Below are positions 21,890 through 38,198 of a stretch of DNA of 64,000 nucleotides, one piece after another. A program made the position numbers and the translations under genes. Every line of letters begins with the position of its first letter. The stretch's first letter is position 1. The DNA comes from Quillaja saponaria (taxonomy: Eukaryota; Streptophyta; Magnoliopsida; Fabales; Quillajaceae): contig CM055608.1 in the NCBI GenBank assembly GCA_029379385.1, positions 31,045,048-31,109,047 on the forward strand. Direction: 5' to 3'. A model generated the notes under the pieces. It did not search any database, had not been told where the DNA came from, and worked only from the letters and a program-made list of their open reading frames with translations.

Positions 21890-24800
21890 ATGGAAAGTAG
21901 ACTCGATCCAGAAGTTGATGATGATTTTAGTGAACTTTACAAGGAGTACACTGGCCCTCCTAGATCTACTACTACCAATGCTCAGGAAAGGGCAAATACA
22001 AACAAAAGATCACTTGCTGGGTCCGACGAGGAAGAGGAACATCGTGACCCCAATGCTGTCCCAACTGATTTCACTAGCCGAGAAGCCAAGGTTTGGGAAG
22101 CAAAGTCTAAGGCTACTGAGAGGAATTGGAAGAAAAGGAAAGAAGAAGAAATGATCTGTAAGCTGTGTGGGGAATCAGGGCATTTCACTCAGGTATCACA
22201 GACATTTATACATGTTATCCTGTCACGTGACTCAGGTCAGTTCTTGATAATGAACAACTACATCATAGACATCAAAAGAAGAGTCTTCACGTTGCTCATA
22301 ATTGAGTTGAAGCTTTTACTGACCTGCTTTGTTTACAGGCTCTTACATGTTGGCATCTAAAAGCCAACTTTGTTCTAATTAGGAAATGGGACGAGTGTGT
22401 GGCATAGTTATCAAATCGTGAATCGAAATCCTAATTTTGTGAATTGGGAATCAGTGTTATTAAAGGCTCTAGGCACACCTAGGCGCAAAGGGTCTTTGGA
22501 GCCTTGGTTCTAGGCGCCAAGCGCACCTGAGGAAAGCCAGGCACCCTACTAAAGAAAACAACAAAAATTGCTACAAGCAAGAATTTCAGGCTTCCATCAA
22601 GTAAAATCTATTGTCAATATATTATGGAAGAGTAAAAATAGGAAGAAAAAAATAGCTATAGGCAAGATTTCTAAGTAAAAAAGGAAAAAATAGCTAAAGA
22701 CAAGAGGTTCATGATGTAGTGTACTAAGTTCAGCAAGTAAAAACTATGTCTAAGCCAAAAACAATAAAATTAGTGCTTTTGCTTTCTAAATTCCTAGTAA
22801 GTCCAACAAGTAGTCAACTAAGAGCCTAGGCGCATGCATGAGTGGGCTAGGCGTGAGCCTGAAGGGCCTAGGTTGAGCCCGAGTGAATGAGCCTCGCCTG
22901 AGGGGTGTTGAGGCGAGATGGCTGGAACCTCTTGCCTTTTGAGCTTGAGGCGTGCCTTTAATAACACTGTCGGGAATTGAGAATCAAATTCGTATGATTT
23001 GGTATAGATCTTCTATTGAGTTATGTATAAAATTTAAAGATGTAACACAAACAAAATTCATTGAGGCCCTTAACTATACGAGTAGCGTGTGGCTAATATT
23101 TCAGTTCATTACTAATGCCATGTCAATTTTTGGAGGTCCTTGACTATAAAAGTAGTCTGATTGAGGGCTTGTTCTTTTTCTTGTACCTTTGTTTTTCCAT
23201 GTTCAAGATGTGTGTAGGAGGGGAAGGGGATTGAAAGGGAGACAGTGAAGGACATAATATGTCCCAACAGCGTTAATGTGAAATATCATAGTTGATATCA
23301 ATGGACGATGTCTCACGTGTCAATCTGTTTAGCTTAGTAGACCAATAGGAAGCTAGTACCTATGTTATTTATATGTTCATATTCATACAATCTAGAATAC
23401 ATGTATGTAGGGCATTGTTTCTTTGTTATATTACACCGCTGCTATTTTGTCTATAGCTATCTCGGTTCTTGGCATACATTTTGACTACTTGACATCTTTT
23501 TCGTTCTGCATGTAATGAAAGCAAATATAATATTATTTTCCTTATTCTTGTACAGTTGTGATTATCATTTTCAGTTTAATGCTATTTTTGTTTGACACAT
23601 TTATAGGGCTGTCCTTCTACTCTTGGGGCTAATCGCAAGTCTCAAGATTTCCTTGAAAGGATACCTGCCAGAGAGAAACATGTGAAAGCACTTTTTACAG
23701 AAAGAGTAATAAGCAAGATTGAAATAGACATTGGTTGCAAAGTTAAGATGGAAGAAAAATTTATTATTGTTAGTGGCAAGAATAGGTTAATTTTGGCTAA
23801 AGGCGTGGATGCTGTGCACAAAGTGATTAAGGAAGAGGGTGATCAAAGGGGTTCCTCTAGTTCTCACATAGCCAGATCTAGGTCACCTGAAAGAAGTCCG
23901 GTTGGTGGTCGATTCCGACACTCTGAATCTCAAAGGTCTCATCCTGGTCAACAAAATGCCTCACAGTTTCAACAGAGATTTGGCAGGCAGGAGAGGGTTG
24001 TGGAAGACCATGTTCGAGAGGACCTGCAGAAATTCTCAAGAGGTTCTCCACAAGGTAGGGACTGCATAGGATATGTTTACGGCATCCATAGAAAGCTGGT
24101 AATCCCATGTTCATTAGCTTGTTAGGTTTTTAAATTCTTTCCTTTTGTCCACCCCCTTTTACTTCTGGCAATTTTTTGATGTTGCGTGTTCCTTATTTTT
24201 TGCTTGCAGCAAGAGGTAAGTTCTTATCTTCAAGCATTATGTGTACGTTCCTGAAGTTACTTTCATGGGTGGGTCTGAATTGAAGGGGTTGTCTTAACTG
24301 AAAGGATATCTGGGTATTTTGCCCCACGATGGTTTCAGTGTGAGAATGTAAAGATAGTTTTTGATTAAAAGCTACGATTCCTGTTAGCATCTTCATCAAG
24401 TGCTAATTTCTTGAAAACCATCCCTTGTTGGCATCTTGAATCAAGTGCTTAACATACTCTTCATTTCATGAAGCTTATGGAAATAGTGGAGCTAGAGGTC
24501 GTTCAAGTGTTTCCAAATCACCAGCAAAGGCCCCTTATACAGGCAACTCATATAGTTCATATGATGCTCAAAGTCAGAGAATGGGTGCTTATAGAAATGA
24601 TGGGTGGGATTCTCGTGGGAGAGGATCTGATGTGCAACCTGATCGTCTAATAGAATACACTAACTTCCCCCAAACATTAGAAGAACTGGAGTTGGAGTAT
24701 AAGAGGGAGGCAATGGAGCTCTCCAAAATTTGTGACAAAGAAGAAGATGAAGAAAATTACAAGCATCGTGAGGTATAATCTTTTGAAATAATCTAGGAAC

Positions 24801-25706
24801 GTAGAGTTCTAACTTATAATTGGCATTATTATCCTTTAATCTTGTGAACATATGCTAAGATGGTCTGCTGAAAGAAAGAGAACAATTTCTTTCTTCTTCT
24901 TTCCCCTGTCATTGTGGCAGTACCCACTCAAATACTTGACTTTTGGTGATAAGCGCATTGAAGTCTGAGTTTGTAAAAAGAATGAAGCTTTATTCATATG
25001 CATGTAAGAAGTGAATTGATTTGTCTTTGATTTGCTAATTGAGGGATATATATGGAGGAGTCTAGCTTACAAAAACCAACTTAGCCTGCAACTCCTTAAG
25101 GGAAGATGAAGTAAAGGGGTCTCTGACCTCCCAATAGAAACGGTTGATCATGCACTTTGAAAAGTTGACTCAAAGTAAATGTTAAGATGTAATTCTTAAG
25201 CTTTTATGGAAATATTTTGTTTTACTGAGGAAAGCAAGAGATTTGTAATACAAAATGCGGCTTGATGTTCCCCATTGTTGAGGAATGCATGATAATTGTA
25301 ATCACTCTGTTCTGACTGCCTACTGCTGGTTTGTAATTTCTACCATTTTTTTCTGATAAAGGCTGTCAGAGAGATGAGAGAGAACTACGTGAAAAAAATT
25401 GATATGTTGCGAGACACACATGCAAAACTGTGGGAACAATTTCTTCAACTTGATTCCCAGAGGCGTCAACAGCAGCCACTCCAGCAAATGTCGAATTCGG
25501 GTTTTGGTGGTTATAAACAGCAGGGTTTTTCTGAATATGATGGGTCCAAAGCCAGTGCTCACTATACTGGGGCCAATTTACCCATGGAATCAAGGAACAG
25601 GTACTCAAACCCTATGGAGAATTATTCTATGAGGCCTCATGACAATTTTGGTGGTTCCCAGAGTCAGGGGCATGGAAATTATGGAAAAGCTTATAACCGA
25701 TATTAA
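21890..25706 (+). CDS. CCHC zinc-knuckle protein (plant-specific, nucleic-acid binding)
   Basis: Coding exons 21890-22192, 23607-24054, 24474-24772 and 25362-25706 give about 464 residues. The knuckle CKLCGESGHFTQGC (C-x2-C-x4-H-x4-C) is split by the first coding intron between Gln and Gly. It is followed by a conserved block with LERIPAREKHVKALFTERVI and FIIVSGKNRLILAKG, an Arg/Ser-rich region (ARSRSPERSPVG), a charged coiled-coil-like stretch ending DKEEDEENYKHRE, and a Gln/Gly/Tyr-rich tail ending GNYGKAYNRY. This matches a plant family annotated as zinc-knuckle (CCHC-type) protein; RNA binding is inferred from the domain. A 5'-UTR intron is likely, with donor gtaagc at 21291 and acceptor before 21863. 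A six-base exon caagag (24210-24215), flanked by good AG and GTAAG sites, would keep the frame if used. The 3' UTR may also hold an intron between about 25730 and 26098. A MITE sits in coding intron 1. Confidence 0.82.
22452..22969. mobile_element. hAT-type MITE, 518 bp
   Basis: The element starts cagtgttattaaaggc and ends with its exact reverse complement gcctttaataacactg, so the terminal inverted repeats are 16 bases and perfect. It is bordered by the 8-base near-duplication ttgggaat / tcgggaat, the target-site length of hAT elements. Subterminal regions are full of ctaggcg/aggcg motifs on both sides, a usual hAT feature. There is no transposase. It lies in the first coding intron of the zinc-knuckle gene. 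Confidence 0.85.
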
Positions 25707-27323
25707 AGTTTTACACAGGAAACAAGTTCGGTGAGTTACTTACACTCTTGGAACAAGCTAAAAGAATGAATTCTTGGTTTTGATAATTTGATTCATCTCC
25801 CTAACTTCACATTTATGGACCTTATCCCACATTTTTGTTAAGGCCCTAAGATCATAAGATGTGGATATTCTTAGGGGCAGTATGGAAGATGTCAAGTTTA
25901 CTAAATTCTTTCAGCTTTAGGAATTGCCATGTGTAATTATTAGTGTCTTCGTACAAAAAAGGTGCAATTTTGTAAATTGGTTGGCTGGGGATGTTGTTTG
26001 ATTTGTTTTAGTTGGTATTGTAGATTTGGATTACTTACTCAGCATTAGCTTTAATTTCACTCGAAAATTTTTTCAGGGTCCAGATGTTGGTCGAGTAAGA
26101 GTGTATTGCACAGGGGAGCCCAATATGTAGGTAAGTATGTTGGGTACGGCTCAAGACTGAGAGGGGTCATGATTTATGTTAATAAAGTCTGTTCCTACTT
26201 CAAATTCTTTCCCAATCATGTTCAGAACTTTGTTGTAAGGATTTGAATTGCAGTTTTGGTTTATTAGCCAAGGCTGGTAAAAGTGGTAGTTGCTTACTCT
26301 TGTTTGGTTAAGATTTTGTATTAAGTAATGGGGAAGTATTTTGAAGACCTGTTAATTAGAGAAATTTGTTTTTTCTGCCAATTTTTCTATTTTACCATGG
26401 TTCTAAGGCTGACTGGATAGAATCGATGGCACCAGTAGTACTTTATTTTCAGATATGGCATCATTAATTGATCTAAATCTCGAGTGCTACTGGTGTGGCA
26501 GAAGCGTACAAAACTGTCAGGTTAATGGCATATGGGTTTCCTTGGTAACCTAAATCTCAAGTGCTATTTATCACAGCTAAACTAATGCAAATAATTGTCA
26601 CAAATGTGTGGATGTGATATCGATAGTGCCTGCAGTTTTCTCAAGTATTTTATAACTCGCATGTTTCTTCAATATTGGAAACATGTGGAGCTAAAATCCA
26701 TATATCAATGAAGACTTTGTTATCTTGATGCTTTCAGAGGAAAAATTCAATTTAGACTGTAGACTTCATCTTTTGCTAAATTGAAATTGCTTGATCGAGT
26801 GAACTCTAGAATTTTACAGATTCGGATTGTTTTGTTCAAGTAAAAAAAAGAGTTATTTTCACTGTTGTCAAATATAATACTAAGGGTTCTCCCCATTAGT
26901 GAAGTCAGTTTAATTGGGTGTTGGTGTTGGCATGAAGCTAGTGTTCAATTCCATTTTAGTCTTCTATTACCGGCTTTGCATGCTTGGATCTATTATATTA
27001 ATTATGTGATTTTAATGCCCTTGTTTTTTTTCCAAGTTGTACTATTAACTAAGCCTTTGAAGAATCTGAACGAGTGTATTATATTACACTATTAGTGATT
27101 GGTCATGCATGTCTCACTGTTTTCTAAACCTCTAAATGGGTGTCTTATAAATGTTTTTCATTCAAAAAATTTCATTACCAAAAGGATTAATAATATTCCT
27201 GTTGACCCTTGGGAACTAGGGTTTGAATGGATCCACTTTGAATTAGGCTTCATTGCATTATATAGCATATAACAAAGTAATAGAGACGAAAGTAGCATAC
27301 TCCAATCAACTAGTGAAGAAGAA
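25707..27323. other. 3' region of the zinc-knuckle gene and intergenic DNA
   Basis: A possible 3'-UTR intron runs from the donor-like ggtgagtta near 25730 to tttttcagg near 26097. No other coding sequence was recognised before the exonuclease-like gene. Confidence 0.4.
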
Positions 27324-27872
27324 ATGGCAACTTACACAGTCAATGTTAACGGTGTTAATGTTAAAACCACTGTGGCGAACAAATCTTCTTTCGTGGACAG
27401 CTTCATAACAGAGCTGGTCCTGTCCTGCAACTACAGCAATTCAAGTCATCTTCGTCCTATAATCGGCTTGGATGTTGAATACAAAGTGTCTGATGACTCC
27501 ATTGTGAAAGCAGCAACCCTTCAACTTTGCTCTGGTTCCCGGTGTATAATTATTCAACTTTGTAACATGAGTGTGGTTCCTGAGTCATTGATTAATTTAC
27601 TATCTGCTCCTCTTTTTTGTTTCGTTGGTGTTCGATTACTTGAAAAAGCAAGGCTTCTTAGAAGGGACTATGGACTTGAATGCAGAAATGTGATGGAGTT
27701 ACGACCAATTCTTGATATGGGTGTTTTAACTGGATGTATTGGAGTTGTTCCTAAGCCTTTAAATCTTATAATGTCGAACTGGGATGCTGAAAATCTTAGT
27801 ATGAAACAGATTGAGAGTGCTGCCGAGGATGCACATATGTTTTTCAAGTTTGGCAAAATGTTTTTCGGTTGA
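27324..27872 (+). CDS. WRN-exonuclease-like (DEDD 3'-5' exonuclease family) protein, degenerate site
   Basis: Intronless gene of 182 residues related to the plant family of short Werner-syndrome-like 3'-5' exonucleases. Exo I is present as IIGLDVEYK (Asp and Glu kept). LQLCSGSRCIIIQLCNM matches the strand after it. Exo II should read like FVGVGxxxDxxKLxRDYGL; here it is FVGVRLLEKARLLRRDYGL, with no Asp at the metal-binding position. Exo III, normally YAAxDAY, is SAAEDAH: the last Asp is kept and the Tyr is Ser. The family removes nucleotides from 3' ends of DNA; this copy probably has weak or no activity. Length is slightly under the usual 200 residues. The ATG at 27324 is the first in frame. 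Its plant relatives form small tandem families, but no second copy lies in this window. Confidence 0.8.
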   Translation: MATYTVNVNGVNVKTTVANKSSFVDSFITELVLSCNYSNSSHLRPIIGLDVEYKVSDDSIVKAATLQLCSGSRCIIIQLCNMSVVPESLINLLSAPLFCFVGVRLLEKARLLRRDYGLECRNVMELRPILDMGVLTGCIGVVPKPLNLIMSNWDAENLSMKQIESAAEDAHMFFKFGKMFFG

Positions 27873-30800
27873 GAATAAATCTGGTTTTGTTTGGGAAAAT
27901 ATGAAATATGTTGAGAGTATTCAATTACTTATGGTTACTATTTTGAGCAGAGTGCTATATATATTATGTCTAATAGCCTGATCAATAGTGTTATATTTTG
28001 TCCAAATTTACTACATTCTCTTTTGTCTGAGTTTGTTGTTGATCAGCATATTGTTCTTATTATATGAATGAAATGGTTCTTCCTTTAAAAATATAGCTGC
28101 ATTTTGGGATCTTCAGCCTAAGTATTAATGGAGGAATAGTTATGGTACTTTGTATTTGAGCTACTTTTTAGACTTTCTTATCTCATTAAAAGAAGTTCAT
28201 GGGTGTTGATCACTGACAGTACTTCCATAAGTTTTATTGGCCAATTGTAGACCTAGTTCTCAAGCTCAGGTTCAAAATATTCAAATGGGTCTTCTTTCTT
28301 TCACATTATGGATCCTTAACTTGTCCATATTTTAACAATTTGAAACGTATATACTATTTCCATTGACCCTTGAGATCATCAATATTTACAAGGTATTAAA
28401 AGCTACACTAATAAATAATTTCATTAAAATTTGAGAAATTCAATATTGTACTATATATTTTTTTTTTTTTGAAAGCAAAGAGAATTCTTCTGAATATAAT
28501 CCCAAACTGATTATTGTAAACACAGCCCATGCTGCACAAAAGTTTTTAGGACTATGGGGTAGGAATCATCTTAATTTGTTTTCCTTAGCCATTACTGTAA
28601 TAAAAGCAAGCAGTATGGCAATAATTTGGTTTCCATTGTCCGTTCAAGTGCCAAAGCCGCAAAGCGTGGTCGGCTAAAGACTTTGACTTTTTTAGTTAGT
28701 AATTTTTTCTTAGATTTAGCTGTTGACATTAATATTATGTTAATGCTCTGTTATTTAATGTTTATTTTTTATGATAACTCTTCTTTATTACTATTTGTTT
28801 ATATTTATATTTTAGAAAAAAAAATTATGATTTATTATGATTTAGCAGTAAGTATGTCTTCCACTAAAATTGAATTTATAAAATTTATGAAAATTTTATC
28901 CTCAAATCTCTTTAAAGAGATTCGTACACGTACATTGTTGATTATCAGCTGATCAATAGTTATATCTGGAGAGAATTAGTGCAAACTGGACAAGCAAGAA
29001 GAAGGAGGATACTAGTCTTCTTCTCCGATTTTGACTCCATGCACCTTCTCAGTTTCATCACACAAAAATCAATAGAACCAAGAACTAGAGGGTTTGCTCT
29101 ATTTAATTTACTGGGCCATGTAGGGTTAACACGGAACATGTGAAATAGGGAAGTCATTAATGGGAGTCACGTACTCACAGCTTTCACATTCTATGGCCAA
29201 ATCTACTATTAGTCCCACTAGATTACTATTTTACATTCACCCTGGAAGATATTTTTCAGTAAGCACAGAGCACAAATGAAGAAACATAAATATATGTTTT
29301 TTTGTTCTGGACTTTTCCAAATTGATGAAGAAGGTGTTTCATATATATTGGCTGTGATCATTTTCACTGATCCTTACTGCTGCAAATATAATTATGAAAA
29401 TGGTCCATCATAATTTTAGCTAAACGTACAATATTGTCTGGTTCGATATCTAAAATGAAACCAACGTCCACATATAATTAAGTCCCATAATTAAGTCCAA
29501 GAACTAGAGGGTTTGCTCTATTTAATTTACTGGGCCATATAGGGTTAACACGGAACATGTGAAATAGGGAAGTCATTAATGGGAGTCACGTACTCACAGC
29601 TTTCACATTCTATGGCCAAATCTACTATTAGTCCCACTAGATTACTATTTTACATTCACCCTGGAAGATATTTTTCAGTAAGCACAGAGCACAAATGAAG
29701 AAACATAAATATATGTTTTTTTGTTCTGGACTTTTCCAAATTGATGAAGAAGGTGTCTCATATATATTGGCTGTGATCATTTTCACTGATCCTTACTGCT
29801 GCAAATATAATTATGAAATGGTCCATCATAATTTTAGCTAAACGTATAATATTGTCTGGTTCGATATCTAAAATGAAATCAACGTCAACATATAATAAAG
29901 TCCCATATATATGCACGCTATACTACTTTACTAGTAGGCCACAATTTCCTGTAATGAGAGGTCAAGTATCACTGCATGACCTTGATTAGGTCCCATCATG
30001 TGTTTATGATTTTATCTACCACCCCCTCGCAATCACGGTTGTGTTACAGTTCTGCATACACCTCTTGGATCCATGGGGACTTGAGATGATCTCTTGATTA
30101 GTTCCTACGGAGTGGAGACAATAGGGAATGTGTCCATCAATTTTATTTCTTTAATTAAGTTTTGGTGTTTTGCTCAAAGGTTTAAAGGTTCTAGTTTGTC
30201 TAAAAGTGAAAGAATTTTAATGACATAACTAGCTAGCTTGAGTTTCTTTCCAATTAAAACATGGTAGAAAATTATGTTGGATTTGATTGTCACGGTCAAA
30301 TTTTACCTCCTAATCATCCTTATAGAAAATAGAAAGATGCATTTTGAAAGAATATGGTTGATAAAGATACACCACTAGAATAATTATGAAAAGAAGTCTC
30401 AAACATTAATTTATTATGATAAATTTAATGATATAATAGTTAGACAAAAAAAGAAATTAGATTCGATTTATTTGAAACCAAAAATGTAAAAACCACAAAT
30501 ACGAACTCAATTTGTTGAATGTGACAAAGACTGACACATATACTAAACATTATTTAGTTAGTTGCAATTGGTAAAGAAACTCAATTCATCAAATATTTAT
30601 GCTTATTTGAATTTAGTACTTAATTTGAATTTGCATTTCTTTCGATTGTAACTTAGCAATTGAACTAACAGATTGACGTTAATTTATTTTTTGAATATTT
30701 CTTTGGAAACTATAAGCAATTAATTATTGCCTATTAGATGCCAGATCAATATCTATGAAGGTTTCTGTAGGGAAGGAACCTAGCTATTTGTGCCATGCAT

Positions 30801-30923
30801 CAAAGAAAGTGTGATACAAGGAAGGAACCCATGACTCACGTACTTCGAGTTTTCTCTTACCAAATTAAGATGCCATTCTTGTAATAGTAATGAAGTTGAG
30901 GGGTTTTTTTATATCTCAAGTTC
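27873..30923. other. Intergenic region with a tandem duplication
   Basis: No gene was recognised. AT-rich open frames around 28626-28952 have no family features. The main structure is a 419-bp direct duplication at 29078-29907, listed separately. Confidence 0.5.
29078..29907 (+). repeat. Two direct copies of a 419-bp unit
   Basis: The unit starting ccaagaactagagggtttgc at 29078 starts again at 29497. The copies differ only at scattered single bases (for example ggccatgtag/ggccatatag, ggtgtttcat/ggtgtctcat), so the tandem duplication is fairly young. The first copy ends in cccataattaagt and joins directly to the second. No coding sequence or terminal repeat is seen in the unit. Confidence 0.9.
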
Positions 30924-30930
30924 TATAAAA
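30924..30930 (+). promoter_or_regulatory. TATA box of the GPAT gene
   Basis: tataaaa, 36 bases before the ATG at 30966, in a strongly TATA-like context (gttctataaaaacagc). The leader would be very short, about ten bases, if this TATA box is used; transcription could also start slightly further on with the next in-frame ATG at 30993. Confidence 0.5.
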
Positions 30931-30965
30931 ACAGCTCTATTTTTCCCAACAACAAAATACCATAG

Positions 30966-32912
30966 ATGCCTAATTACCCACGTAGAACTAAGATGTTATT
31001 CAAGGTGTTTTTCTTCAATTCCCTTCTCCTTTTTTGTTACCGTATTTTTCTAAGGAAACTTAAGGTCCTTGGAGTCTTCCACAGAACTAGCTATTCTTCA
31101 GTTCACTCAAAATTCCAGAAGTACCACCCTTCTCAGCTTGTTCACAGATCAGACCTTTCAGACCACACTTTGATCTTTGATGTAGAAGGAGCTTTGCTGA
31201 AATCCTCTTCGTTGTTCCCATACTTCATGCTTGTGGCATTTGAAGCAGGAGGGTTTATAAGAGCTATCATTCTTTTACTTCTATACCCTTTTGTTTGTTT
31301 AGTTGGTGATGAAATGGGGTTGAAGATAATGGTCATGGTTTGCTTCTTTGGGATAAAAAAGGAGAGCTTTAGAGTTGGGAGAGCTGTTCTGCCAAAGTTC
31401 TTCTTGGAGGATGTGGGGTTCGAAATCTTTGAGGTCTTGAAAAAGGGTGGGAAAAAAGTGGGTGTTACAAATCTTCCTCAAGTGATGGTTGAAAGTTTCT
31501 TGAGAGATTATTTGGAGATTGATGTTGTCGTGGGAAGAGAGCTAAAATTGTTTAGTGGGTATTTTCTGGGATTGATGGAGGAGAAGAAGAAAACCATGCA
31601 TGTTTTGGAAAAGAGTCAAGAAGGAAACCAAGGCTGTGATATGATTGGAATTACAAGCTTCAACAAATTTCTTCATCACCCAATATTTTCTCATTGCAAG
31701 GTTTGTCTTTCAGTGAGAAAATTCCCCCTATTTTCATTTGCTTATAATTTCAAAACGAAACAGATAAAATATTCACGTTAATTCAACTTTTTAAATATAA
31801 TAAAATGAATCTTACTTGAAATTTATCTTTTTAATTTCAGAGTTTACTTTAACTCTGTACATCTTTCAATATATTTTTATTTCAAGTTTCTTAACCATCC
31901 TCTTACAATTTTCATATTTTTGCATACTAGTTAATTAATTCAAGTTGTTGACTTCATTAATTTGAATAACAGTACTTTTTAATGGTAACAATTTCTGATA
32001 CTATTTTATTTTTTGAAACAGGATATCTTTGTGGTGGCCAAAGCTGACAAGCGGAGCTGGCAAACCCTACCAAGGGACAAATACCCTCAGCCACTCATAT
32101 TCCATGATGGTAGATTGGGTCTGGTAAGACCAACCCCACTGGACACACTAGTAATGTTGATGTGGGTCCCAATAGGATTTCCCATTTCGATCATAAGGAT
32201 CATCATCTCTCTCTCATTGCCTTATGATATATCAACTCCACTATTAATCTTCATTGGCATGCGTCTCACTGTATCATTCCCCAAAAGTTCTCATGATTCC
32301 TTCCACAATCCCAAACATGGCAACCTTTATGTTTGCAACCACAGAACACTAGTAGACCCTCTCCTCCTATCTTTTACGTTAAAGAAAAACATAACCGCCT
32401 TAACATACAGCTTAAGTAGACTGTCGGAAATAATTGCACCAATCAAGACCGTCCGATTAACCAGAAACCGCGATCAAGATTCGATGATGATGAAGAAGTT
32501 GTTGAATCAAGGGGACCTGGTTGTTTGTCCAGAAGGGACCACTTGTAGAGAACCATATTTATTAAGGTTTAGCCCTTTGTTTTCAGAAATGAGCAATGAA
32601 ATAGTACCTGTTGCAATAGACACACATGTTAGTATGTTCCATGGTACAACCGCAGGTGGGTTCAAGTGTTTGGACCCATTTTTCTTCCTTATGAATCCGT
32701 CACCAATTTACACCGTCCGATTGCTTGAGAAGGTGTCGGGATCATCAGCAGAAGCAATTAAGGACAAAACACGGTCGTTTGATGTAGCTAACCATGTTCA
32801 AAGTGAGCTTGGAAAGGCATTGGGATTTGAGTGCACCAAGCTTACAAGGAAAGACAAGTATTTGATTTTGGCTGGTAATGAAGGCATAGTGTCCACAAGA
32901 AATAAACCTTGA
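30966..32912 (+). CDS. Glycerol-3-phosphate acyltransferase, plant sn-2 type (GPAT2/3-like)
   Basis: Two exons, 30966-31700 and 32022-32912, give 541 residues with an in-phase intron. The N-terminal half is the HAD-like phosphatase domain of land-plant GPATs (LIFDVEGALLKSSSLFPYF, then VLPKFFLEDVGFEIFE). The first HAD motif should be DxDGT in bifunctional members; here it is DVEGA, so phosphatase activity is not expected, as in GPAT1-3, 5 and 7. The C-terminal half is the acyltransferase domain with YVCNHRTLVDPLLLS (the NHx4D site), GDLVVCPEGTTCREPYLLRF and EIVPVAIDTHVSMF. Hydrophobic stretches near residues 85-115 and in LMWVPIGFPISIIRIIISLS suit membrane attachment at the ER. Known family members feed cutin, suberin or storage lipid synthesis; which applies here cannot be read from sequence. 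In Arabidopsis GPAT3 is next to NFU1; here an NFU gene lies 22 kb downstream. Confidence 0.9.
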
Positions 32913-33772
32913 CGTATGCTCTATGTAAAACCACAATGAAGTTTTCAACTATATATTAAGAAAGGTTATGCGTGTATATATTGTCTTTTTTATTGATCAG
33001 ATTTTTCTTATTTTTGATTGAAATAAACCATAGACGTACGCTTAGTGTTGTACATATTAACTTGCTAATTAATAATGTTTTTGATAAAATTATGTATTTG
33101 CTAGTTGACCTAGCTAACATGCGTGCATGAATATTGAGTACAAGCTGTAATTCAAATTTGTCTCATTTTTAGAGAGGGAAACTATTAGGTTTATATAATG
33201 AACAATCTAGGAAGGAAATATTAATATTAATGTTCTCATCCAAATCAAATTCATAAAGTTTAAACTTTAAATTTCAGTAAGTTGGATATGTGATCAAACA
33301 AAATATTTATTTTTCTATCTAATCGATTTGAAAGTCATGCGTTAAAATGCAAACTAAGTCTAATTCAATTCTCGTGTAGTTAGATATGATTGAAGTTTAA
33401 ATAAAAACAAATTTAGTCAATATTCGAATTAGATTATTATTAAAACAGGTCATAATCTGATCCATTGTCATAGCTAAACTCCCGTCTCTTTAAAATACAG
33501 ACCTAAGTCTAATTCAATTCTTGTGTTTCATAGCTGTTGGTATCCAGGCTTCCCAACAAAAATTAGAAGGAAAACGAAGGGAGAGCTAGGAGTTTTCGTA
33601 ATAGGCAGAGCAAAAGGTAAATGAAGCATAAAATTGCGACATAAATGGGGGAATTCCAAATGGGTATTTGAAATAAGGACCGTATCGATCCATATGTCTA
33701 ACAGTCTAACCCACTTGTTCATTATCATATTAGGCCGAAATGGCTGAGGCCTAACTTTCTTGTTTAATATCT
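32913..33772. other. Intergenic DNA between GPAT and DEAH helicase
   Basis: AT-rich, no gene recognised. The right end leads into the DEAH helicase promoter. Confidence 0.5.
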
Positions 33773-33788
33773 GGCCCAATAAGGCCCA
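33773..33788 (+). promoter_or_regulatory. Paired site II elements of the DEAH helicase promoter
   Basis: ggccca at 33773-33778 and again at 33783-33788, ten bases apart, match the site II core found in pairs upstream of plant housekeeping genes. They lie about 340 bases before the ATG, followed by a CT-rich leader (gtctctcttctccttcgg). Confidence 0.5.
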
Positions 33789-34128
33789 TATTTAACTCAC
33801 CCGCTAAACTTCTACCGCTAACTCATTGTTGTCTGTTCACAAAATTTCTAAAAAGTTCAAAAGATAGTAGCAAACTAGTTCCAGTACTAGTAGACTGAGG
33901 AATTAGGAGTTGGGACACATCCGTAATTCTGAAAAGATTATCAGTAATTTTGTATGTAGGAATTTCATTGGCCCTGGTCTCCGTCTCTCTTCTCCTTCGG
34001 AGGTTACAAACCTTCTAGGCTTAGGAACCAATCCCAGTTCCATCTCCGGCGTTTCTTTCTAATTTTGTGAGGAGGACCGAGGTTTCTAAAAATTTAAGTT
34101 CTCTTGGGGTTTCAGGGGTTGGGTTTTG

Positions 34129-38198
<4,070 letters not shown>

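Noticed and set aside
28626..28952. 108-residue plus-strand open frame with hydrophobic stretches
   Set aside because: Long runs of Phe, Ile, Leu and Tyr come from T-rich DNA; there is no family feature and no good leader.
34126..34128. Extra codon before the DEAH helicase start
   Set aside because: It is TTG; the first ATG is at 34129 and gives the family N-terminus.
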